Assembly (NCBI GenBank): GCA_018894105.1
Contig: CM032133.1
Span: 9,872,501-9,936,500, forward strand
Length of the DNA: 64,000 nt
Direction of reading: 5' to 3'
Source of the DNA: Jacaranda mimosifolia
Taxonomy: Eukaryota > Streptophyta > Magnoliopsida > Lamiales > Bignoniaceae
A model generated the notes under the pieces. That model was not told the origin of the DNA. It ran no database searches and saw only the letters and a list, made by a program, of their open reading frames with translations. The position numbers and the translations under genes are program-made. Positions 38,358 through 48,690 of this stretch are shown here, in pieces (positions within the stretch are counted from its first letter, which is position 1; each line of letters starts with the position of its first letter).

Positions 38358-38407
38358 GAAAATGGGAAATCCCTCTCTTTTTCCTTTTTTGCTTCTAGGT
38401 TCTGTAG

Positions 38408-38452
38408 CTAGAGCAAGTAGAAGCTGAAAGCTGTGAACTTTTCTTGGCCCAT
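38408..38452 (-). CDS. Upstream ORF in the ARF8 leader, 14 codons
   Basis: ATG at 38450-38452, stop TAG at 38408-38410, peptide MGQEKFTAFSFYLL. It is the first ATG after the candidate TATA box, so it would be met first by scanning ribosomes if transcription starts near 38475. Confidence 0.4.
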   Translation of the reverse strand: MGQEKFTAFSFYLL

Positions 38453-38502
38453 CGCTGTCTCCCAGCTTTCTTCAAGAAAATGAAAGAGTGTGGCTTTCTT
38501 CT

Positions 38503-38509
38503 CTTTATA
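38503..38509 (-). promoter_or_regulatory. Candidate TATA box of ARF8
   Basis: The minus strand reads gagTATAAAGagaag, about 510 bp upstream of the ATG. A start about 30 bp downstream would give a leader near 480 nt. A CT/GA run lies just upstream, as in many plant promoters. No transcript evidence is available. Confidence 0.45.
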
Positions 38510-38546
38510 CTCCACCCGACCAAGGTCGACCTGGTAGCAGTAACCC

Positions 38547-38563
38547 GAGAGAGAGAGAGAGAG
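38547..38563. repeat. (GA)n tract in ARF8 promoter
   Basis: Eight GA units on the plus strand, CT on the transcribed orientation. A second GA run at about 37807-37822 lies in intron 1. GA/CT runs near promoters may bind GAGA-type (BBR/BPC) factors. Confidence 0.7.
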
Positions 38564-38700
38564 GACTGAGCGCGTGTTTGGAATGCAAAATACTGTCCTG
38601 CTGATACTATGCAAATGGCTCAGTGAGTGTCCCTGTCTCTCTCTCCCACCCTTTCTTGGTCTATGCTATCATCAGAAAGAGGTTTAGCAAAAGAGAGAAA

Positions 38701-38742
38701 TCTCAGCCGTTCGTTAAACCGTACGGTGGATCTCAGCCGTTC
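38701..38742. promoter_or_regulatory. Direct repeat tctcagccgttc, 30 bp apart, upstream of ARF8
   Basis: tctcagccgttc occurs at 38701-38712 and again at 38731-38742, with the near-palindrome ccgtacgg between. The spacing is about three helical turns, so both sites face the same side of the DNA. It lies about 200 bp upstream of the candidate TATA box. The binding factor is unknown. Confidence 0.4.
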
Positions 38743-38992
38743 CCTGAAAAATGATTTGACAGGAAGCATGTGCCACCATCCTTCAGTGGTCGCTGTCAGA
38801 GTACGGACCATCAAAATATAATACTGCTCATGACAATGAAAGAGAATGAATGAACCCACTGCCCAACTTTTTTCTTTTATGGCATCACCTATTTGTACCC
38901 TACGCTTATAGTTGTTGTACTCAGTACACTTCTTTAGGTAGCCGTAAGAAATCTAAACACACTATTCAGATATTTGAAAACGACTGCAGTCC

Positions 38993-39327
38993 CCCGTTTG
39001 GATTCATTTTTATTTTTATTTCCAGTTTTTAATATTTTCAAATTAGTAGAAATTAGTTATATGATATGAGTGATGTGATGTGAAAATAAAAATATATTTG
39101 AATGAAATATTTAAAAATATAATAATTATGTTGGTGTTAATAGGTTGTAGGTGGAGAGAAATAGAAATAATAAAATAGAGAGAAAAAATATATAAATTAT
39201 TATGAAAAGATATATAGATTATTGAAAAATATATTTTAAAAATAAAAATAATATTATATAAAAATATGTAAAAAGTGATGTATTTATTTTTAAAATAATA
39301 GAATTGGTGAAAATGAATCCAAATGGG
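38993..39327. mobile_element. MITE-like element with 18-bp terminal inverted repeats
   Basis: The left end cccgtttggattcatttt (38993-39010) and the reverse complement of the right end (39310-39327) differ by one base. The 335-bp interior is AT-rich and non-coding. The same terminal motif occurs at 32977 in ARF8 intron 6. No clear target-site duplication was seen, so the superfamily is left open. Confidence 0.6.
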
Positions 39328-41430
39328 CCAAGATTTCACTCATCTTAAAATTTAATTGAAGAGATGATGATGATTGTTTGGTGTGTGAAATAGCATAAAA
39401 TGAATGAACCAACAATACTTAATAGTCCAACATCAAGAATAGGAGTTCTAATGTCATATTAAAAAATAAATTTTAGACTTAACTCATTTTAAAAAATAAG
39501 AATTGTTCAAAAATTATATATACAGGTCATTACTCATTTTATTTAACGATGGGGGAATATAATAAAAATAAATAAACATTGGGGGAGTGGAGGGATTCAA
39601 CCATACTGGAAAACTGTGCCTTTTACTGTGGAATAAATTAATAAATTTGGAGTGTTCAACTTGAATGTGGAGTAAAATAATAGAGGAGGAATTAAGAATG
39701 TGGACCTTGTGGGTATGGTCTCATATGGTCCCTGCCCTTAGGGGGGGGGGGGGGTGTGGGGGACCAATCCTTTTGTCAAAGCTATATAGTATGTGATCTT
39801 CTGCTGAATTCCACGATAGATACTGTTTTAAAAGGATTTTGGTAATCAACAGATGCAGAAAAGGAGCTTTGTTGTTGCCTTGGCCCTTGGGCTTGGACGC
39901 CAATTTTGATTATACTTTCTTCATACAGAAATTGAATCCATCCCATCCCATTCAATTCAATTTTAGCCATTTGTACCCTACATCTCTTTTTGTCAAAATT
40001 TGTTTTCAATTCAAAATAAATGCTATACTCCTCCTATGCAAGTCATTCACCAGAGATGATCAACATAACTTAATGTATGATGTGGGATGGCGTTGGACAT
40101 CATTTTCAATCAATTTCTTACGTTTCGTTGGATATGTTTTTTATTTTTATTTTTTCTTTGTGTTATTTTTAAATTTTAAAAAAATAGTTAGAGAAATTTA
40201 TTTGAAAATAAATTTGTATTTATTTAAATAATTTATCTAAAAATAATGATTATGTGAACTTAAAAATGAATATGAATTTATCTCAAGAAATATTTTCATA
40301 TTTAAACTCGTGTATTTCATATAAAGTATGAGTTTTAAGCATCAAGAGAGTAGGAATTTAGGTGTAAATAGAGCAAGAATTTTAGGAGTGAAGAGGGTAG
40401 GTGTAGAAAATACAAAAAGAATATATATACATATATATAAATATTGATTAATGTGCTTTGAGATAAAAGTTATTTGTAATTTTGATCAAAATATGAAGAA
40501 GTTGTCGATTATTCATTTTTAAATAGTGAAGAAATTGAAAATATATAAGTTTAAAAACTAAAACAAATAGTTTGTTAGTCTTCTCATCAATTTATTGCAC
40601 TTAATGATAACCTTTAATATATATATACATACGCAAATATATATATATAACCATGAAGTGAACATGGAAATAAGTATTAATATGAACTCTATGCAATATA
40701 CTTGAAATGAATGTTCTAGTTATGATATATAGAAATAGATCGAGTAATGTGATTACTATAATTTAAATTTAATAAATTTGATTTGTGATTTTTTTTCTTT
40801 TTTATATCAGACCGAATTTATATCAGAAATGTTATCTGTTGCCAAATATTCATTCCAAATATTATTAGGAAAGACGTACAAATCAAACCTAGTAATGAAT
40901 AGATATTAGAAAGACGTACAAAAATAAAAGAAAACACCTAAATATTCAAATAGCATGCAATAAAAACTATGGGAAAATTCTATTGCACCTCCTGTGATCA
41001 TCTAAATAGACAAAATACTCCTTTGTGGAAAAAAATACACAAACAATTTCTTTATGTTTTTAAAAATCATGCAACAAGTACCCCTTGAAGCATTGGTGTA
41101 GTTCACGTGCGGGTAGGTGCAATGGCTATGTTTTTTGCAAATAAAAAATCAATCATACTCTTGTTCAATAGTCGTTGGATTTTTCTTCAAGAAATCAACA
41201 ATCCAAATTAAATCATGTTATATTTTTAAGAAAAAATATTAAAAAATATATAATAAATTATCATATATGTATTTAATAAATATATATAATGTATATGATT
41301 TTATATATACATATAATTTCACCCCCACCCCCCATCGCGATGGCCATGGCTGCTGATACGAAAGAGAGAAATAAAAAATTTATAGTGGCCAACAAATAAA
41401 AAAAAATAGTGGCACCAACAAATATATATA
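39328..41430. other. AT-rich intergenic DNA
   Basis: No gene recognised. A G-run of 16 or so bases is at 39740-39756. A line at 40975-41130 ('gggaaaattctattgcacctcctgtgatc', 'caagtacccct') resembles the ends of the small element at 51018 and may be a related transposon remnant. (TA)n and (TG)n runs are at 40620-40650 and 41422-41449. Confidence 0.45.
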
Positions 41431-41660
41431 TATATATGTGTGTGTGTGTCAATGGTGGCTAACGGCCGCTATCGAATAGACACCATGGCCAGAGTGGCCA
41501 TGGCACCCGCTTGCCAGATTATAGGTAGCCAGCCATTGGGGGGTGGGGCGGTGAGGGATGGGGGAGGTAGGGAGGGGAAAGGTGGTGGTATTGGTGGGGG
41601 GCCGCTTTATACGTGGCTACCATGGCTGCCACGACAGCCGCTGGGGAAGGGGGGTGGCTA
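41431..41660. other. GC-rich island
   Basis: About 230 bp much richer in G and C than anything nearby, with G-runs and ccatgg-containing near-palindromes such as tggccagagtggccatggc. An open frame of 73 codons crosses it but its glycine-rich translation looks compositional, not coding. Confidence 0.4.
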
Positions 41661-41715
41661 GGGTTTATAGTAATGTATATGTTATTAAATAATATTATAT
41701 ATGTATATACATTAC

Positions 41716-41763
41716 TAGTGAATGGGGCACCGTGCGAGGCGCGGTGTCGTGCCCGTTTCACTA
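41716..41763. repeat. Hairpin with TAGTGAA/TTCACTA ends
   Basis: The arms tagtgaatggggcac and gtgcccgtttcacta pair at 13 of 15 positions. The loop holds a second short stem, caccg/cggtg around tgcgaggcg. GC-rich hairpins of the ccgtgcgaggcgcgg type next to TA-rich DNA occur at the ends of some plant Helitrons, but no partner end was found. Confidence 0.55.
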
Positions 41764-43294
41764 ATTAAATGCATAGAGCAAAGCTGTCAAGACAATCACC
41801 ATATTGCTATTGAAATTGGCATCCCATTTTTCTATATGTCAATATTTCTTTTTAATATTTTCTGCATATCTATTTTTTACAAATAAGTTAGATTCGAAAA
41901 TCATCAAATTAAATAAAACTTTCATTTGCTTTATCTTTATTTAATTATTTAAAAAATAATTTCAAAATAAACCTTTTAAGATAAAAAAAAATATTATATA
42001 ATCTACACATTTAAAAATAAACTTTGATCAGGTATAAAATTAGGTTATTATTTTTTAAATTAAATTATTAAAAAATAAACATAACATAGACAAATATATT
42101 ATATAATCTACACATTTAAAAATAAACCAAGTATAAATTAGGTTATTATTTTTTAAAATTAAATTATTAAAAAATATACATAACATAGACAAATATATTG
42201 ACATGTGCTCCTCGGCTAAACTCAACTTCCATTGTGCCTTGCAATGCACCAAAAGATTTGCCTGTGAGACTGCTAATGAGGTGGCTGCCCATTTAGCTTC
42301 AAAAGGTCTCAAGAAAGACGCATTGACTCAAATTTCGGTGATGGTTTACAAGTCGGAATTGCATATTTTAGCTACAAATTGCCCCGCGCATTTTGGCTAC
42401 AGATTGCACCATATGCCTTCGAGAGTTCATAGAAAGAGAGGATGTTTAGATTTTCCCTAGATGCAATCTTAGTTTTTATGTTAAGTGTATAAACAGATGG
42501 TTAGTTTTACATTCTTCGTCTCCTACTTATACAGAACCATTGTTAGGATATTCTACGAGCACTAATGTAGAGTATGTTAGAGTTCAAATTAGTTACTCTT
42601 GTTGGTAGCATAGTATCTAGTAGATGGGCATTGAGCTTGTTTGGGAGCATTTAGAATATCATAGCTCAGAACGAATTAATTAAAGTTGTGTATGTCCAAG
42701 ATTCTTCTGTGTATGGAGTATGTATTAAGTAGCTATGGAATCTTATGGTCTTGTATAGGGGTTTATACTTTCACTCACTGATAGGATTAATGTTTGATGG
42801 TAAATGCATAAGAGGATATTAAATAGAGCAAAACAAAGTTCAAGAAAAGGCCTTAAGTTTGTGAAATAAAGATGTTAGCGTTTATAAAATAAAGATGTTA
42901 ACCTTGCAAATGGCAGTAGATATTGTTTATTTTAATTGATATTCAAATTCTTGACTTTTATTTGTAGTCCTTTCGTATAATTGATATTCCTTAATTTTAG
43001 TATTTTTACTCTCTTCTCCAATAGTAGAACACATAATTTACTATTTTTTTCCTTTCTCTGCCCTCATCCACTCATCATGGTTGCCCGCTTTCCTCTCTTG
43101 AAAAAGCGGCAAAATCTTGTTTGCCAACACTTTGGATCCTCTATTCCATTCTTTTTTGCATCTCCCATTTTTAATTTTTTTACATTTCATAATTATATAT
43201 AAATGGTAAGTATAAAATATTTCCTCGATTAGAGACTTGATTTACCTACATTTGACCTATATCTATAAAACAAAATATATGAAAACATTATTCT
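41764..43294. other. Intergenic DNA with one doubtful coding remnant
   Basis: AT-rich. At 42010-42190 a ~115-bp unit ('ttaaaaataaac', 'aggttattattttttaaa', 'acataacatagacaaatatatt') is present twice in tandem. An open frame at 42203-42460 contains a line, ETANEVAAHLASKGL, that recalls the C-terminal 'N.vAH.LA' stretch of LINE RNase H domains. This is too short to assign. Confidence 0.4.
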
Positions 43295-43681
43295 TTGCTG
43301 AAGGTTTCAGATAAGTTTTATAAAAATGGAAATAACCTTGTAAGTATATCTCCAAATACAGCAATTTTGAGCAAATCTACCTTTTGCCTTAACACATGGT
43401 GGGTCAAGAATCTAGATATATATTATCATAGTCCTACTTCCACAGAACTATATCACCATTCCTTGATCTCAACTAATACAACTGAGGACAAAAAGGGTGC
43501 TAAACCAGCCGAGCAGCTAGATTTCATACTAAAATACCCACACCACAATGTTACAGTAACTTTACATTCACAAACAACAACAACTGTTGAAGATATTTTA
43601 CTCAGACAAAAAGATGTAAGAACAAACAAAAACAATATAGTAGAAGCAATAGTATTGTTGATTCATAATACTGATCAATGA
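43295..43681 (+). CDS. Unidentified open frame, 128 codons
   Basis: An open stretch with amino-acid composition that looks coding, for example NTWWVKNLDIYYHSPTSTEL and AKPAEQLDFILKYPHHNVTV. The domain is not recognised. Its first part (43314-43371) is nearly duplicated at 45772-45828, exactly at the left edge of the viral insert, so it could be a host exon fragment or part of the same viral or transposon landscape. There is no supporting start context. Confidence 0.3.
   Translation: MLKVSDKFYKNGNNLVSISPNTAILSKSTFCLNTWWVKNLDIYYHSPTSTELYHHSLISTNTTEDKKGAKPAEQLDFILKYPHHNVTVTLHSQTTTTVEDILLRQKDVRTNKNNIVEAIVLLIHNTDQ
43314..43371 (+). repeat. ~58-bp segment duplicated at the viral insert edge
   Basis: Shares 'aaccttgt.a.tatatctccaaatac' and flanking bases with 45772-45828. 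The match stops where the viral reverse-transcriptase sequence begins at about 45829. Confidence 0.65.
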
Positions 43682-43697
43682 AATGTTTATGTCTCAG

Positions 43698-44188
43698 TTA
43701 CAACAGATTCAAGAATGGCTCTATATATAGCACCAATCTTTCTCCCGGCAAGTGAAAACTATGACAATTCTTAAAGAATCTATTTATGGACCTTATTACA
43801 GAATCAAACTGCATATCACCTTCAATAATAGTTAACCACTGTTTTAAATTCTGGTTTTCATTTTCAAGCTCAATTCCCTCATTTTGTTGTCCTGAAGCTC
43901 CTTTTGGAGCTTGGTTTCTTCCTCCTAGCGCTCCTGGATTAACCATTTGAGCTCAATATTGATTCGCTCCAACTTCCCCATTGATTTCTTTGCTATCCTG
44001 CGAGCCCTTTGCCAATTAAACCAGCTGGCAATTTGCTCCATATCCAGCTCTGTAACCCTCGCCAATCCAATCTTATTCCCTTTGATTAAGTGCTTTGGTT
44101 CTTCAAATGTAGACTTGAGATATTCAATCTGGTATTTCTCAAAACATTTAGCCATTATTCCTCCTGCACCCAAAAAGTTTCTTCTCAT
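43698..44188 (-). pseudogene. Homeodomain-like (HD-Zip-type) gene fragment
   Basis: Reading from 44188: EKYQIEYLKSTFEEPKHL, then LARVTELDMEQIASWF and NWQRARRIAKKS match helices 1-3 of a homeodomain, with WFNWQRAR in place of the usual WFQNRRAR. A leucine/glutamate-rich stretch follows (KLERINIELKWLIQER), then TAG at 43925-43927. The same frame then continues EEETKLQKELQDNKMRELSLK, a coiled coil, and a second frame gives ELENENQNLKQWLTIIEG. This fits a homeodomain followed by a zipper, broken by a stop and frameshift. A possible acceptor (gggtgcag) sits at 44165-44172, suggesting a fragment of a spliced gene. The specific family member is unknown. Confidence 0.6.
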
Positions 44189-44229
44189 GCTTAAGACTTG
44201 TTCGCCTTCTTTCTGAATTCATAGACAAG

Positions 44230-45771
44230 CTCAAAAGTACATGGGAAGAAATAGAAAAAAAGGAAAAAGAAATTTAATCACAATAAGTAGATGAAGACAC
44301 AGAAGGACGAAAAATGCAAGGATGTATTTATGAATCAATGAGCATGCTACCAAGAACTTAAAGACAAACTATTATTCTTTAACTGTGACATGCAAGATAT
44401 TCCATTCTATTTCTTTTGCATGTTTTATCTCATCATGAGACAAAAAATGTATGTGTATGTAATAAAACACTCTATGCCGGCCAATGTATAAGCATGTAAT
44501 AATAAAAACATAGAATACATATATGTCAGTTCACTGGCTTTCACATCTTTCTGCCGAACGATGCTTATCCATGCCCATCTGCTGCAATCTAGTCTTTCAT
44601 TTTTTAGAATTTTGTCAAAATGGTACTCAATATCTCAAGTGAAGCCCCTGAATCACAAACAAGAGAATTACCTCAGCCTACTTATTCCTGTATTAGTCCA
44701 TATTTCCACTTCACAATTTCAGTGTGACAAGAACAACCATTAGTAGACTATTTTAGAAGAGTATTTGCTCTAAATAGCTACATGAATCATATGAGAAAGA
44801 ATTGTGTTTGACTAAGAAGTAATACAATCTATCAAGTATGTTTGAGAAAATATTTTTTCTTAATAAGGGAAGAAGCCCCCCTATTTTATTAATTCAGAAA
44901 CTATTCCAATTAGTCATTCTTGTGATTCTTTTTTAGAGTTGTCATCTTGCCATCTTTCAGCAAGATAGAATATTCGAGAACAGTACAAAGCAAAAACTGT
45001 CACTTTCAAGGAGTAAATTCCTAAAATATGGCTTCTACTCTTCACTTTTTATACATCCATCAACAAGATTTTATATCCTAGGTTAAAATTGCATTAAGTT
45101 TTCAATGAAATATCTTAAAGTGAAAATACAATGCCTCTTGATTAAAACCAAGCATAAATACATAGCATAATCAGTTTAAAAAGCCAGTGGGACTTATTGG
45201 TAAATCAGTTGGAAAAGTACTTCAGATCAATAAGTTAGCAAGCCGGTTGTACAGTAAACAACTGTAGTATAGGTAGTAAAGCATACTATTAACATAAATG
45301 GAGAGAATGGCACTATTGTACTATTCCAAGCATACTATTGATTTAGAGTATGTTTTGCTAATACCTTTTCAAAGACTTCTTTGTAGTATCGGTATCCCTA
45401 TACAACAAAGTAGCATTTGATTAGTAAAGGGCTCGTGAGATAGGCATAAAGAAAGAACTCCATATAGTGGAAGGAGTCTACTATGCAAGATTGAATTCCA
45501 ATCATCTGCAAGCATATAAATGATCCTCATATCTTTTAAACTGTAAACATATCATACAACATCAGAAGAATAAAAGTCATTCAAGATTTGAAACAAGCCA
45601 AAGGAAAAAAAAAACCATGAGGATCAGAACATTAATATCTTAGGTTCAAGAATTTGGGTTATTTAACTCTTCAAGAACCATCTTTCTAAGGGCAATTCTA
45701 TTCAAGTAATAGATAGATTGGACAACCTATAACAAAGCAACAGAGATGCGGCATGCATTCATTTGATTATG
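44230..45771. other. Intergenic DNA left of the viral insert
   Basis: AT-rich host-type sequence without a recognisable gene. It may contain intron sequence of the homeodomain-like fragment, whose upstream exon was not found. Confidence 0.4.
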
Positions 45772-45828
45772 AGTTTATGAAGATGGAAAAGAACCTTGTC
45801 AATATATCTCCAAATACAATAATTTGAG
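45772..45828 (+). repeat. Second copy of the 58-bp duplicated segment
   Basis: Partner of 43314-43371, directly abutting the left end of the viral sequence. Confidence 0.65.
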
Positions 45829-46895
45829 ATTTTTTATAAGAGAAAGTTTTCAAGACAAAATAAAAGAATTTCAACAGAAAATGGAAAAACAAATATGCTC
45901 TGAAATACCAAATGTATTTTGGGATAGAAAGAAATATCTAGTCACCTTACCATTTGAAGAAACTAAAATCCCTACTAAAGCTAGGCCAATACAAATGAAT
46001 CAAGAACTATTAGAATATTGTAAAAAAGAAATAAATGAATTATTAGATAAAAAAATAATTAGGCCAAGTAAATCACCATGGTCTTGTTCAGCATTTTATG
46101 TGCAAAAGCCAACAGAAATTGAAAGAGGAGCACCAAGACTTGTTATAAACTATAAACCTTTAAACAAAGCATTAAAATGGATTAGATATCCTATACCTAA
46201 TAAACAAGATTTAATTAAAAGGATATCTCAAGCTAAAGTGTTTTCAAAATTTGATATGAAATCAAGATTTTGGCAAATACAAATTGAGGAAAAAGATAGA
46301 TATAAAACTGCATTTACAACACCATTTAGTCAATACGAATGAAATGTTATGCCATTTGGATTAAAAAATGCACCCTCTAAATTTCAGAAAATTATGAATG
46401 ATATATTTAATCCTTATACAAATTTTACTATTGTCTATATAGATGATGTTTTAATTTTCAGTAACTCATTAGACCAACATTGGAAACATCTTTACAAATT
46501 TGTTAAAATAATTACAGAAAATGGCCTTGTTGTGCCAAAAAGATAGAACTCTTTCAAACTAATATTAGATTTTTAGGTCACCAAATTAACAAAGGTACCA
46601 TTACACCTATACAAAGAGCATTAACATTCAGAGAGAAATTTCCAGATGAAATTAAAGATAAAACTCAATTACAAAGATTTTTTGGATCACTAAATTATGT
46701 TAGTGATTTCTTTCCAAAATTAAGACAAACATGTAAACCCTTATATGATAGACTTAAGAAAAATCCCAAACCTTGAACTAAAAACATATAGTTAGAGAAA
46801 TAAATCAAAAGGTTAAAAATTTACCCTGTCTTAGTATTTGCAAATTAGACTCTCCTAAAATTGTACAAAATGATGCCTCTAAAATAGGTTATGGA
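45829..46895 (+). pseudogene. Caulimovirid reverse transcriptase and truncated RNase H
   Basis: The frame at 45824-46546 carries the N-terminal part of the RT domain (IRPSKSPWSCSAFYV, PRLVINYKPLNKALKW), the first catalytic region (FSKFDMKSRFWQIQI) and the YIDD box (IVYIDDVLIFS) near 46436-46450. A TGA at 46340-46342 falls just before MPFGLKNAPSKFQ. A frameshift near 46535 moves the thumb segment (FLGHQINKGTITPIQRA, FFGSLNYVSDF) to another frame. RNase H starts (NDASKIGYGGI at about 46868-46900) and is cut off there, where movement-protein sequence begins. Not functional. Confidence 0.9.
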
Positions 46896-47868
46896 GGAAT
46901 CTAGTAAAGAAGATTCAAATACCATTATAAAAGAAAATTTTCAATGGAATGATAAAGATTTTGACAAATGGAAACCACCAAAAATTTCTAATAAAGAAAT
47001 TTGGCATACCAGTTTTTTAGATTTTCAATCAGCTTTTAATATAAAATTAGTAGAAAAAACTATTCCTCTTATTAGAAATAACCAAACAATACAATTATTT
47101 AATGCCAAAGAAATTAAACAACATCTCAAAAACAAAAACAAATTTTTATATATAGGAATGGTTCAAATTGCTGTTAAACTTTTGACAAGAAGTGGATCAA
47201 ATACAAGTATTTTCTTAGCATTAAGAGATTGTAGGCACTTAAAATATGAAGATTCACTATTAGGAGTTGTAGAAACCAGCCTTACCAATGGACAAATCTA
47301 TTTCAATTGTTTCCCAAAATTTACTGTAGCTTTACAAGATCCATATATTTTAGAAGTATTAACCTTGAATATTAAAACTCACAATTATAGTCTATAAAAT
47401 GAAGCCATGGCATATGAAATCATTTATAGAATAAATTACAAAGTAATGAATTATGGATTTAATAGTAAAGCCATAAATAGAAGAATAGAAGATAATCAAA
47501 CTTCATTTTGGGAAATTAGTAACCCAAAATCTAATGTTTCCATACCAAAAATGATAAATTGGACAAATGTCACATTTCCAAAAACCTGGGGAATGCCTGA
47601 AGGAACAATAAGCAAACCAACAGTTGAAAACAAAGAATTAGAATATGTTATACAAAATACAGATGGATCTGTAGAAATAAAATTCAAAAGAACACAATCT
47701 GAAAATAGGAATAGACATTGTGGAATTAGAATTAATTCACCAAAATTAGATTCATTACCAAGATATTTTACGGGATCAACACAAATAGAACCACCTGAAA
47801 TACCTAGAAGAGATAGAGACTTTACGCAAATGCATCCACCTGAAGCATTAAGAAAAGATAAAGTATAA
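46891..47868 (+). pseudogene. Caulimovirid movement protein region
   Basis: One frame of about 325 codons with a single TAA at 47395-47397. The first few codons, including the apparent ATG, derive from the RNase H junction, so the true N-terminus is missing or altered. The placement before the coat region, the length and lines such as GMVQIAVKLLTR, FLALRDCRHLKYEDSLLG and VTFPKTWGMPEG fit the 30K-type movement protein of caulimovirids, which alters plasmodesmata. The domain call is by context and general likeness, not by decisive catalytic motifs. Confidence 0.65.
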
Positions 47869-47879
47869 CAGAACTTATT

Positions 47880-48690
47880 TATCACCAATTTACAAGCACT
47901 AGTAGAACAGAAGATTTTGACCCAACAGCCTCACAAATTGCAACTCTAACCAAATTTGAAATAAATAAATAATTTTTAAAAAAGGATTTTCTTTCAAAAG
48001 AAAATTATCTAAAAAGAAAAACATATTTGGAAAATTTCACACCAATAATTAGAGAAGAAATAAAAACAGAATGGTATGAATATATGGAAGAAATTGAACA
48101 AAAGATATCCTTATTTGAATATTTAGAATCAAAACAAACAAATGTACTTATTAAACAAGAAAGAAAGTGAACAAAAGAAAACAATTCAATAATAACTTCA
48201 GAAAACCCCTGTTAGAAAGCATAGGAATTAAAACAAACAAAAAAACTGTCTTAGCAGATCCATTGATAGAACTACCAAAAGATCTTAGGGCTATTAAAGT
48301 ACAACCAAATTCAACAATTAAGCAATCAAATTATACAAACTTAATGTTGTATACTATAGGAGAATAATTAGATAGAATAGAAGACAAAATTGAGGATGAT
48401 GGAAAGCAAAATTATAATAATATTTATAAGGAGAAAATTATATATAATAAAAATATTACAAAAATACCTTTCCAAATGCCTGAATACAAACCATCCCTAG
48501 GACAAGATACTGATGAAGTTGTTGAAGAAATTAAAAAACAGTTAAAAGAATTAGGAAAAGGAAAATCAAAAGTAGAAAATGTTAATGTATTACGAGAACA
48601 CGAAACTGAAATTGAAACTGAAGATGAAATTAATAATAATATTAATCCTATAATTAATAGATCTTCAGATAATCTTGCGAAACCATAAAT
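47880..48690 (+). pseudogene. Caulimovirid linker/coiled-coil region
   Basis: Several open pieces in alternating frames follow the movement protein: 47915-48168 (FLSKENYLKRKTYLENFTP, YEYMEEIEQKISLFEYLES) and 48167-48688 with one TAA at 48365-48367 (VVEEIKKQLKELGKGKSKVE). The sequence is highly charged and helix-forming. It likely corresponds to the virion-associated or coiled-coil part between movement and coat proteins. At least one frameshift, near 47915, lies within it. Confidence 0.55.

Noticed and set aside
38634..38639. TGTCTC auxin response element near ARF8
   Set aside because: A single hexamer in a CT-rich tract is expected by chance and has no supporting partner site.
41440..41661. 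Glycine-rich protein gene in the GC island
   Set aside because: The reading follows base composition (G-runs) and has no start context, splice sites or conserved motif.
42203..42460. LINE RNase H gene
   Set aside because: Only one short line resembles the family. No catalytic residues or neighbouring LINE sequence are seen.
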